Assembly: GCA_030424715.1 (NCBI GenBank)
Contig: JAUHWH010000008.1
Coordinates: 62,001 to 126,000, forward strand
Origin: Bdellovibrionia bacterium
GTDB taxonomy: Bacteria > Bdellovibrionota > Bdellovibrionia > Bdellovibrionales > JAGQZY01
DNA length: 64,000 nt
Direction of reading: 5' to 3'
Position 1 is the stretch's first letter; every line of letters begins with the position of its first letter. The notes below the pieces were generated by a model. The model was not told the DNA's origin. It worked only from the letters and a program-made list of their open reading frames with translations, and did not search any database. Below are positions 39,979-48,468 of the stretch, piece by piece. Made by a program: the position numbers and the translations under genes.

Positions 39979-40504
39979 AAGGGTTCACCCAGTTGTCGCG
40001 CCAAGGTCTTGGCTTGTGATCAGCAATCAATTTTTGCAAAGAAATAACACCATCGAGCACAGCCTCCGGAGTGGGAGGGCAGCCCGGAACATAAATATCC
40101 ACCGGAATCACGCGATCAATCCCTTGCATCACGTGATACGAGCGGTAAAAACCGCCAGAACTGGCACAGGCACCCATGGAAATGACGTATTTAGGCTCGA
40201 GCATTTGCTCGTAGATGTTAACAAGGATGGGGCCCATTTTTTCGGTGATCGTTCCAGCAACGAGCAAAAGATCTGCTTGCCTTGGTGAAAATCGCACCAC
40301 CTCGGCTCCGAAACGGGCCAAATCGTACTTTGGCCCCATCACTGACATCAACTCGATACCACAGCAAGCCGTACCGTAGGGCATGGGCCACAGAGAGTTT
40401 TTTCGCCCCCAAGCCACCAGATCATCAAGTTTTGTTGTGAACGCGAAAGATTTTGAGATTTCGTCAATATTCTGTTGAGCCGGTAAAGGCCGAGCTTGTG
40501 CCAT
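39959..40504 (-). CDS. nuoB: NADH-quinone oxidoreductase subunit B
   Basis: [73 protein letters not shown]. Confidence 0.97.
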   Translation of the reverse strand: MAQARPLPAQQNIDEISKSFAFTTKLDDLVAWGRKNSLWPMPYGTACCGIELMSVMGPKYDLARFGAEVVRFSPRQADLLLVAGTITEKMGPILVNIYEQMLEPKYVISMGACASSGGFYRSYHVMQGIDRVIPVDIYVPGCPPTPEAVLDGVISLQKLIADHKPRPWRDNWVNPYEQSAE

Positions 40505-40682
40505 TCGCAGAACTCCTATCAGTCACTCCATTTGTAGACCGTCATTCATCCCTTTTATAAGGTGAAATATCAAGTGGTTTTCAGTACTTTGCTACCACTG
40601 TCATAAGTTTACGAAAAAATGCAAACCAGTCTTTTTCTAAGTGTTTTAGGATTCTTCCGAGAGGGTTTATTGAAAGGGTTTC

Positions 40683-41783
40683 TCAATATTGCAGCACAGG
40701 ATCGTAGCAATACTCCACAGGAAGGTTGCGGTCTTCACCGTGAACAAAACCCGTACCAAGGATGATAGCCGTTTTACGCTTGCGAACGTCGGCCTGCCAC
40801 TTCTTGTGACTGTCCACAACTCGAATTTCAAGCATTTCAAGCATTTGCTCTTCTTCTGTGACCCCGGCTTGCTCTGCCATCCATGCATCATACTTATCGA
40901 AATGCTTTTCTCTTAGGCTTCCATTTTGAACCACGATATCAAACAAGAAAAGGTAAGATCGCAACTGCTGCCACCCCAGGCGGTTTTTGTACTCTAGCGT
41001 ACGATCGTGGATGTAGCGGGCCGCCAGGATCTGCTGCGAGACATAGAGAGGGTGACCAGCAATTTCTTTGAGCGCGTTCTTCCAGGCGGTTTTAAATTTA
41101 CGCCCTTTTGAATCCGAATAGAGGGTGTTCTTGGCCCAACGGACGCTGGCCGAATTTGAGCGAAGCTGTAGCCCCACCACGGCATACTTTTTATCAACGT
41201 CAGAATCATGAAATTCTACGGGCGCTCGTTCCGGAGCGTCCATCAACGCAAGCTCCTGACTCGCCGAAGCCAGCCCGCTCCCCTTTGAACGTTCCCAATC
41301 GGCAAGCATGCCCAGCAGAGACTTTAGCATCGCCGGAGTCATCGCATTTTCCAGAACCTCGGGATGATTGTCCCGCATCGTAATAAATAGAGGCTGCAAA
41401 GTTCCCTGTCCAAGATTTTGGTTTAAGATCCCCATGCTGACACCTTGGCCATCGAAGTTGTTTGATAAGTTGGTCCAGCCGGCGTGGCCTTCGAAGCTTC
41501 CTGTGATATTCATGGCCAGTGAAAAGGCCTGCTGATCAATCAAAAGGTAGTCTTGCGGCCAGCGCACGCCCTCAAAATTGAGAGCCGAACAAATGGGAGG
41601 CATTGGTGTGGGGCGCGGTTTTGAAGTGTCGACCTCGTCCGCGACGGGACCAGGCTCTTCGAACTCGGCCTGAGTCGACCCCTGAGAAACCCCTAGGTCA
41701 TTCACTGGTTGGTCCGAGCATCCCCAAACAATTGATATCATCACTACGAAGAAAATAATCTTAGCTGCCTTCAATTTCACCAT
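40683..41783 (-). CDS. Lipoprotein with a lysozyme/chitosanase-superfamily-like catalytic domain (candidate peptidoglycan hydrolase)
   Basis: Lipobox MVKLKAAKIIFFVVMISIVWGC; MNITGSFEGHAGWTNLSNNFDGQGVSMGILNQNLGQGTLQPLF resembles E...NFDGQGxSxGxLQWNxGQGTLQPL-type enzymes. Confidence 0.6.
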   Translation of the reverse strand: MVKLKAAKIIFFVVMISIVWGCSDQPVNDLGVSQGSTQAEFEEPGPVADEVDTSKPRPTPMPPICSALNFEGVRWPQDYLLIDQQAFSLAMNITGSFEGHAGWTNLSNNFDGQGVSMGILNQNLGQGTLQPLFITMRDNHPEVLENAMTPAMLKSLLGMLADWERSKGSGLASASQELALMDAPERAPVEFHDSDVDKKYAVVGLQLRSNSASVRWAKNTLYSDSKGRKFKTAWKNALKEIAGHPLYVSQQILAARYIHDRTLEYKNRLGWQQLRSYLFLFDIVVQNGSLREKHFDKYDAWMAEQAGVTEEEQMLEMLEIRVVDSHKKWQADVRKRKTAIILGTGFVHGEDRNLPVEYCYDPVLQY

Positions 41784-41965
41784 CCCTTAACTTTAACAAA
41801 ACGTTGATGCTTATGTTGTCGGCATTTCACAGAAACTTTTTAAATTCGAAATGAGCAATTTTTTTAGACAAAAGGAGAGTCTAGGATGGGATGGGTTCAG
41901 ACTTTCGGATGAGGCCAGCGAGGAAAGCACTGGTCTTCCGGCTGGACGACCACCCCCAGTCTTTG

Positions 41966-42002
41966 CAAAAAAAAAGAGCCATGACATTGTCGTCATGGCT
42001 CT
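41966..42002 (-). terminator. Intrinsic terminator of the subtilase gene
   Basis: AGAGCCATGAC-ATTGTC-GTCATGGCTCT with U-tract on the minus strand. Confidence 0.88.
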
Positions 42003-42032
42003 CTTGATCTCTTCGAGATTTGCCCTCAACTT

Positions 42033-43487
42033 TTATTGCATCAGCTGACGCACATTAAGCTTTCCGTTGGACACGGACTTGCCGCTCATCGCGTTGATCG
42101 GCGTTGCTGTTGAAAGGATGGCTTGCTTCACCTCTCTCCAGTCGGCATTCGGATTTTTCGACATATACAGGGCCGCTGCGCCAGAAACATGGGGAGCCGC
42201 CATGGATGTTCCATCCCAAGTCGCTGTGATCAATCCAGGAATGTCGATAACCGTGTCTTGATAAACATTGTCAGGCACTGTTGAGAAAACGGCGACACCG
42301 GGAGCTGCGATATCCACAGTGTTACGCCCCCAGTTCGAGAATGACCCTAAGGCATCAGACTTATCAATCGCCGCAACACTAATGATGTTGTCGTGATCGT
42401 AAGAAGCAGGATAAGCCGGCTTAGCATCGGTGTCGTTGTCATAACCAACACCCTGATGTCCGTTACCAGCGGCCGCTACAAAAAGTCGCCCCTGATCCAT
42501 GGAGTACTGAATGGCATCTTGTAAAGCTTGGGAAGCTTCTTTGTCGCCGCCATCGCCTTCACTGCCCCATGAGTTTTGTAAAATATGGGCGCCATTATCA
42601 ACGGCGTACTTGATGGCACCGATGGCACCTTCGGTCGTGCCTTGCCCATCTTCGGTTAGAAAACGCATAGCCATAATCTTTACGTTCGGAGCAACCCCAG
42701 TGATCCCCTTACCATTGTCACCGGTTGCGGCCACACAGCCCGCCACATGGGTGCCGTGCCCAGGGTTTCCACCCATTAACAATTGAAAACCTGTCTTGTG
42801 CAGGTCATAGGGTTTATTGTCATCACGGCCAAAATCCCAGCCGACAACATCGTCAATAAATCCGTTGCCATCATCGTCAATACCGTTAGTGGCCATGTTT
42901 TGACCGTTGGCGTCCGTTCCCATCTCGCCAACATTTCTCCACATATTGTCGACAAGATCTTCGTGGGTGTAATCCACCCCGGTATCAATGACTGCAACCA
43001 CGATCTGGTCGCTTCCTTTGGTTCCCGACTGACTCCAGGCTCCTTTAATATCGTTATCGATCATCCCCCATTGCTTATCAAACAGAGGATCTGATCCGGA
43101 ACCGCCGGTGATCGTTAGAGGAATTTCTGGATTGTCCTCTCCCCGGTAAGATAAGATTCCCAAGGCTCTCTGCGCATCAATATGAGCTTGCGCCTGCGCC
43201 CGAATGACAGGGTCATAGGATTCAATGTTGGTCTGTAGTTTCAAAGTTGCGTTTTTCTCAATTGCCAACACATCGGAATGTTGCTTGAGCAATTGCGCCT
43301 CTTCATCAGATATGTCGACCTTCACCCAGTTGGCGAGCTTTAAGTCTTTTACATTCACTTGAGCACGCTCCATATCAGCGGCAAAAGTATGTAAACTGCG
43401 AGAATTTTTTAATTTTACCAGCCAACCATCGGCGGCCGGTGCACTGACTACAAACAACAGTGCTGCGATTGTTAATATTGCTTTCAT
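42033..43487 (-). CDS. Secreted subtilisin-like serine protease (S8) with I9-like propeptide
   Basis: Signal peptide; Asp VVAVIDTGVDYTHEDL, His GNPGHGTHVAGC, Ser WDGTSMAAPHVSGAAAL. Confidence 0.94.
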   Translation of the reverse strand: MKAILTIAALLFVVSAPAADGWLVKLKNSRSLHTFAADMERAQVNVKDLKLANWVKVDISDEEAQLLKQHSDVLAIEKNATLKLQTNIESYDPVIRAQAQAHIDAQRALGILSYRGEDNPEIPLTITGGSGSDPLFDKQWGMIDNDIKGAWSQSGTKGSDQIVVAVIDTGVDYTHEDLVDNMWRNVGEMGTDANGQNMATNGIDDDGNGFIDDVVGWDFGRDDNKPYDLHKTGFQLLMGGNPGHGTHVAGCVAATGDNGKGITGVAPNVKIMAMRFLTEDGQGTTEGAIGAIKYAVDNGAHILQNSWGSEGDGGDKEASQALQDAIQYSMDQGRLFVAAAGNGHQGVGYDNDTDAKPAYPASYDHDNIISVAAIDKSDALGSFSNWGRNTVDIAAPGVAVFSTVPDNVYQDTVIDIPGLITATWDGTSMAAPHVSGAAALYMSKNPNADWREVKQAILSTATPINAMSGKSVSNGKLNVRQLMQ

Positions 43488-43684
43488 GAGTTCCCCCTAT
43501 TATTTTGTCTAGTCCCAATAGACTAAAAGCATAGGGAGAGCGCGCAGAGTCTAGCAATGGTCGGGGCCGTCTTCTGGTCTCAAGTCTGTTTGAATTTACA
43601 TTTTTTAGAAAAGAACTCGACCTTCGGCCTGAGAAAGGCCGTGGGAATAACAGGAAAAGACAAAAACTGTTCGACTCAACTCAA

Positions 43685-44440
43685 CTAGAGTCGAGGCACA
43701 TGAAGCGCGAGATGCCGAGTCAGACGCTCATTGCTTTTTTGAAATTGAATAGCAAATCGCTCGTAGTGTCCCTGCTTATTCAGGTTGACCACCCGCCCCT
43801 TCACTTGCACAGAACCCTGTCCATGACTCGCTTTGATGATGGCGTTAACAGTTTGCCCCGGCACCAGCGACGTTGCGTGTTCGACCACTACTCCCAATCC
43901 CTGCAGAGAAAGATTGGAACTTGTGCCTTCATAGAGATCGCCGCCGGCACTTATAAAAACTTCGCGGGTGTACTTGATCCTTGGGGTCTTCCGTCGCGTG
44001 ATAATATTTCGCAGGGGCTCACAGCCAAGAAGCTGATCAAGACTTTTGCCCGCGAAAGGTCCAGACTCTCCAAAGGGAGCCCAAGCGTCACACATCGAGT
44101 GACGGACTCTGTTGTCTTTATAGAGTCGCTTTTGAACATAGAACTCTAACATTTGTAGCAAGGAGAAGGGCCCAAAGGGGGTTTGCCCACCCCTGACATA
44201 CCAATTGGTGAACAGCGAAGACCTCTCACTTCCCGTTGAGGCAAGCATAAGCTTGTCCGCAGTATACAGCGCCAGGGGTTGATGGTTCAGCATAAAGGCC
44301 CAACGATCTTCGTGGCTCAAACGAATTTTTGTATTGAAGTCGATCACACCTGAAGAGAGCATCAACAGTATTTCGCTGAAGCTTTTTTCCCCCAAGAGTG
44401 TCTGCCCCACTTTAACATGACAGCGATTGTTCACACCCAT
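43685..44440 (-). CDS. GYF_2-like + PilZ domain protein
   Basis: NWYVRGGQTPFGPFSLLQMLEF (GYF-like) and RRKTPRIKYTREVFI...GTSSNLSLQGLGVVVE (PilZ RxxxR and NxSxxG). Confidence 0.75.
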   Translation of the reverse strand: MGVNNRCHVKVGQTLLGEKSFSEILLMLSSGVIDFNTKIRLSHEDRWAFMLNHQPLALYTADKLMLASTGSERSSLFTNWYVRGGQTPFGPFSLLQMLEFYVQKRLYKDNRVRHSMCDAWAPFGESGPFAGKSLDQLLGCEPLRNIITRRKTPRIKYTREVFISAGGDLYEGTSSNLSLQGLGVVVEHATSLVPGQTVNAIIKASHGQGSVQVKGRVVNLNKQGHYERFAIQFQKSNERLTRHLALHVPRL

Positions 44441-44576
44441 TCCCCACTTATTCCCTATTACCCAGTATAGTCTGGTTTTCTGTGATTCAAAAATCGAATC
44501 TCAATTTGAGACAGCTTCTAATGACAAATCGGTTTAACCCCTTGAAACAGAGGCACCCATCCTGTACAACCAAGCC

Positions 44577-45281
44577 ATGAAAACATCTTCTGCAATTGAA
44601 ACTTTAAAGAACCCTACACCACAAGATTTTTTTGTGATTGATATCGACTCTACTCTGGTTTCAACCCACCAGCGCAACCAGGTGATTCTCACGGCTTTTA
44701 TTGACCAACACAAAGATCTTTATCCCACCGATTGCGAGATACTAGCGAAGGTGAAATGCCAAGAGGGAGACTATGGATTATCCAGCGGACTTGAGCGGGT
44801 GGGTTTTGACGAGACTCGTCCTGAGTCAAAAAAGTCTTTAGATGAATTTTGGCGCAAGCATTTTTTTTCAAACCTCTATCTGTCCGCTGATCAACCCACG
44901 GGGGGAGCCATTGAATGGGTCGAGAGCCTCCAGAAAAAAAATGTGCCCTACGTATTCTTAACGGCCCGTCATAAGGCCACCATGTGGGACGGCACTCTTA
45001 GTTCATTGACCGCACTTGGTTTTAAAATTTCTCCTGAAACTCTCATCCTCAAAGAAGACCTGCGGATCGCCGACGAAGATTTTAAATCTCAGGCCATGCA
45101 AAAAATTGTGCAGCAACAAGAATCTAAAAATATTTGGTTTATAGATAACGAACCCGTTGTCCTCAACCGAATCGCCGCCGATCATCCTTCAGTCAATTTG
45201 GTGTGGTTTGAATCCACCCACTCAGGACGGATGAGCCCGCCCCCTGGTATCACGAGCCTACAAGACTTTCAGTTTTCTTGA
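44577..45281 (+). CDS. HAD-superfamily hydrolase-like protein
   Basis: FFVIDIDSTLVSTHQRN, PYVFLTARHKATMWDGTL, NIWFIDNEPVVLNRI. Confidence 0.78.
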   Translation: MKTSSAIETLKNPTPQDFFVIDIDSTLVSTHQRNQVILTAFIDQHKDLYPTDCEILAKVKCQEGDYGLSSGLERVGFDETRPESKKSLDEFWRKHFFSNLYLSADQPTGGAIEWVESLQKKNVPYVFLTARHKATMWDGTLSSLTALGFKISPETLILKEDLRIADEDFKSQAMQKIVQQQESKNIWFIDNEPVVLNRIAADHPSVNLVWFESTHSGRMSPPPGITSLQDFQFS

Positions 45282-45813
45282 GGTGAGCCAAAGCCTGGTA
45301 GACAGATGCTACCATAATGGAGTGATCGATATCTCCGTTGGCCAAATGTCTTTCCAGCTGATCGCGATCGCACATATAAATTTCTAAATCTTCGAACTCA
45401 TCAAAGTTTTGTTCTTGCACTTTTACACAGTCATAGGCAATGAAGGTGTGCATACGGTTGGATTGCAAGGCCGGGTTGGGGTAGTGGGATAGCACTTTCT
45501 CGACGTTTTGAGAATCATAACCGGTCTCTTCACGGAGTTCACGGCGCGCGCCTTCCGCGATGGTCTCGGTGATTCTGGGATCGAGAGAGCCTCCAGGTAT
45601 CTCGATATGCATTTGCCCCGAGGCATGACGATACTGTTTGATTAAGACAAATTCCCCAGTGGCGGTTATCGGAAGAACATTGACCCAGTCCGGGAAGTCC
45701 ATGACAAAGTACCGCGGCATAATTCGACCGTCGGGCAGTTCACACCTGTGTGAGTTGAGTTGAAACAGCCCTGAAGAGAACAGCTCTGATGACTCTAAAA
45801 CCTTCCATTTCAT
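45250..45813 (-). CDS. NUDIX hydrolase (ADP-ribose pyrophosphatase-like)
   Basis: Nudix box GGSLDPRITETIAEGARRELREETGYDSQ. Confidence 0.88.
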   Translation of the reverse strand: MKWKVLESSELFSSGLFQLNSHRCELPDGRIMPRYFVMDFPDWVNVLPITATGEFVLIKQYRHASGQMHIEIPGGSLDPRITETIAEGARRELREETGYDSQNVEKVLSHYPNPALQSNRMHTFIAYDCVKVQEQNFDEFEDLEIYMCDRDQLERHLANGDIDHSIMVASVYQALAHLKKTESLVGS

Positions 45814-45866
45814 TTTAAGCCTCTTTCATTTTGTGTCGGAGTGCAGACTATGCTAAGTGCTTGAAT

Positions 45867-46523
45867 ATGTCATTAACTCTCGTATCGGTTCCCATAGGCA
45901 ACAGCGGCGACGTGACTCTTCGAGCCCTGGAGTCTCTTAAAAACGCCACCCTTTATATTGGCGAAGAACGCAAACCCATGTTTCGCTTATTGAAGGAGCT
46001 GGGGGTGGCGACTCCGAGCCATTACGAACTTCTTAATGAGCACTCGAGCCAACAAGAGATCCAAAGCTTAGCGGAGCTTTGCCGAGATCAACAGGCGGTG
46101 TTGGTCACCGATTGTGGCACCCCGGGCTTTAGTGATCCTGGAGCCGAACTGGTGCACGAATGTCGTAAACAAAAAATAGCGGTGACGGCCAACCCTGGAG
46201 CGTCTTCCCTCACCACTTTTCTGAGTCTGAGTGGAGTGAAGTTGCCACAATTTGATTTTAAAGGTTTTTTGCCGCGCGAAACCTCGGAGCGCGAGATTTT
46301 TTTTAAAGCTCTGGCTTCATACAAAACGCCAGTGATTGTGATGGACACCCCTTATCGCTTAAAAAAGACACTGGCCCAGTGCGAACAGTTTTTGCCAAAC
46401 AAAAACTTTGTGTTGGGACTCGACTTAACAAAACCTAACGAGCAGGTGGCCTCCGGCTCGATCAAAAACATTCTCAAACAATACTCGGGTGGCAAACAAG
46501 AGTTCTTGCTGTTGATTCATTGA
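45867..46523 (+). CDS. Tetrapyrrole-methylase-fold SAM methyltransferase, RsmI-like
   Basis: MSLTLVSVPIGNSGDVTLRALESL, LVTDCGTPGFSDPGAELV, VTANPGASSLTTFLSLSG. Confidence 0.85.
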   Translation: MSLTLVSVPIGNSGDVTLRALESLKNATLYIGEERKPMFRLLKELGVATPSHYELLNEHSSQQEIQSLAELCRDQQAVLVTDCGTPGFSDPGAELVHECRKQKIAVTANPGASSLTTFLSLSGVKLPQFDFKGFLPRETSEREIFFKALASYKTPVIVMDTPYRLKKTLAQCEQFLPNKNFVLGLDLTKPNEQVASGSIKNILKQYSGGKQEFLLLIH

Positions 46524-46553
46524 AGACCGGTATGCAGAAGGCTCCAGTGTTCC

Positions 46554-46835
46554 CTAAAAATTGAAGTTCAAGCCAAAACGACTGAACAACTCCACCCTCT
46601 CTCCTTTATACGGCAATTGGCTCTCGAATTTGGCTGAGGTCAACCCATAGCGAGCCCCTCCGTTCGATCGAAAGCTATGAACACCAACTCTTCGATAGGA
46701 GTCATGAGCTAAAGCCCTCACTGGATGAATTGGAATGCTGACTTGTTTTTTGACAGTTCTTGAATAATTTTCCCAGGCTCCGAGACCAGGTTTCTCTACT
46801 GCCGGTTCATGGTAGGCTTGCCGCCATGATATCTT
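46554..46835 (-). pseudogene. Possible 3' remnant of an outer-membrane barrel gene
   Basis: 93-codon stop-free minus frame without ATG ending ...KGERVELFSRFGLNFNF*; overlaps 5' end of the adjacent subtilase gene. Confidence 0.3.
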
Positions 46836-47854
46836 CTAAAATGCTCTTTATAACTTTCGTTTTTTTTCTTGGGAGCCTGCCGCTTTTCAGCGGCGCCACC
46901 CCTCTTGTCGAAGAGTTTCATAAAAGGAACAACCTGAGCACCCTGCTCGTAGGATCGCCACAGGTCGCAAGTCTTGTGAGTTCTTATCAAAGAACAATCG
47001 CCCCTGTGCCCGTGGCTGTCATTGACTCTGGGGTCACCCTGCTGCACCCCCTACTCATTGGCAGTATATCGCGCAACCTTTTGGAAATTCCGAACAACCA
47101 GCTGGATGATGACTTTAATAATCTGGAAGATGATATTTACGGCTACGACTATGTCAACCGTCGTACCTTTATGACCGACGACAATGGCCATGGCACTCAC
47201 GTCGCTGGAATTATTGCCGGACTCAACCCCCAGGCTCAGATCCTGGCTATTAAAGTATTGAACGGCGCCGGAGACGGCAGGGTTGCTGATATTCTAGCAG
47301 CGATCAAGTACGCGACGTCACGAGGAGCCCGTGTCATCAATCTTTCACTGGGCGCAATGGACCTTCTCGGCGAAACCGAGGGGGCCTATGATGAGGCCAT
47401 CCTATATGCAAGAAACCATGGCGCCTTGGTTGTCGCAGCCGCCGGTAACACAAGCAACAACAACGACGAGTCCGCTTTTTTCCCGAGTAATACGTGGCAG
47501 GATAATATTATTTCCGTTTGTGCGTCTGACCCGATCGGTCGACTGGCTTCGTTTTCAAACTATGGTCAGTGGAAAGTGCACCTCTGTGCCCCAGGGGTCC
47601 AAATTGTTTCTTTAAGCCATAATTTCCTAATGAATGGATGGAGCACGGCCAGCGGCACTTCTCAAGCCGCTCCCTTCGTATCCGCAGGGGCATCCCTACT
47701 CTTTGGCCTGAACCCGAGCTTGCTTCCCTACCAGGTTCGTGATCTTCTGATGGAATCGGTGACTCCCATGGAGACATTGCGAGGGAGCAACACCTCCGGC
47801 GGGGTGCTCAACATTCCTCGCTCCATTGAAAGACTTTTTCAAAAAAATTGGTGA
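46826..47854 (+). CDS. Secreted compact subtilisin-like serine protease (S8), no evident propeptide
   Basis: Signal peptide MISSKMLFITFVFFLGSLPLFSGA; Asp VAVIDSGVTLLHPLL, His NGHGTHVAGI, Ser ASGTSQAAPFVSAGASL. Confidence 0.92.
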   Translation: MISSKMLFITFVFFLGSLPLFSGATPLVEEFHKRNNLSTLLVGSPQVASLVSSYQRTIAPVPVAVIDSGVTLLHPLLIGSISRNLLEIPNNQLDDDFNNLEDDIYGYDYVNRRTFMTDDNGHGTHVAGIIAGLNPQAQILAIKVLNGAGDGRVADILAAIKYATSRGARVINLSLGAMDLLGETEGAYDEAILYARNHGALVVAAAGNTSNNNDESAFFPSNTWQDNIISVCASDPIGRLASFSNYGQWKVHLCAPGVQIVSLSHNFLMNGWSTASGTSQAAPFVSAGASLLFGLNPSLLPYQVRDLLMESVTPMETLRGSNTSGGVLNIPRSIERLFQKNW

Positions 47855-47905
47855 CGAAATCAAGGGACCAATACGAGGTTCCCAGTGGCGCATTCGCCTG
47901 AATGT

Positions 47906-48361
47906 CTATTTAGTCTCGGGTGCTCGAATCATTTTTCGTACCTCATCAACGTGTTCCACTTCGTTTCGTACAAACTCTCGGGCCATTTCTTCTAAGGCAA
48001 TATCACCCATCTCTGTAGCAACATCGACAAGCTTCTTATAAAGGGCCACTGCTCCCTCTTCGTGCTTGAGGCTTTCATGCAAGAGCTGCAAAATAGAATG
48101 GTCTCCGGATTCTGAAATCTTGGGCGCCACCATGGTCGGATGCCCACCTAGGGAGGTGATCTTTTCTCCGATGGTTGTGGCGTGGGTCATGGACTCTGTC
48201 GCATTCGAGCGAAACCAACTCTGAATGGGAATACGATTGTACCCCATAACCATAAAAGAAAAATGCAAGTACTGATTAATACCCGCCACCTCAACTTGAT
48301 AGATCTCGTTGAGCAGCTCTAGTACATCTTTATTTTGGTAGGTCTTTTCGTTCAAGCTCAT
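47906..48361 (-). CDS. Bacterioferritin / ferritin-like protein
   Basis: EIYQVEVAGINQYLH, ESMTHATTIGEKITSLGGHP, ESLKHEEGAVALYKKL, NEVEHVDEVRKM diiron ligands. Confidence 0.88.
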   Translation of the reverse strand: MSLNEKTYQNKDVLELLNEIYQVEVAGINQYLHFSFMVMGYNRIPIQSWFRSNATESMTHATTIGEKITSLGGHPTMVAPKISESGDHSILQLLHESLKHEEGAVALYKKLVDVATEMGDIALEEMAREFVRNEVEHVDEVRKMIRAPETK

Positions 48362-48468
48362 TGGCAACTCCCCTTCATGGATGACTTAAGGGCATTAAAG
48401 AGAATAGCCAGCACACTGTCAAGCCGTCATCATTCAATGAAACATCGGCGAGGAACAATGCGGCCACT

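Noticed and set aside
41813-41845. FliA-like site upstream of the lysozyme-like lipoprotein (minus strand AAAAGTTT...GCCGACAA)
   Set aside because: Boxes look good but the spacer is 9 nt rather than 11, so not accepted alongside the two exact-spacing sites.
41851-42048. Small plus-strand ORF between lipoprotein and subtilase
   Set aside because: Runs across the subtilase terminator hairpin; no RBS or family.
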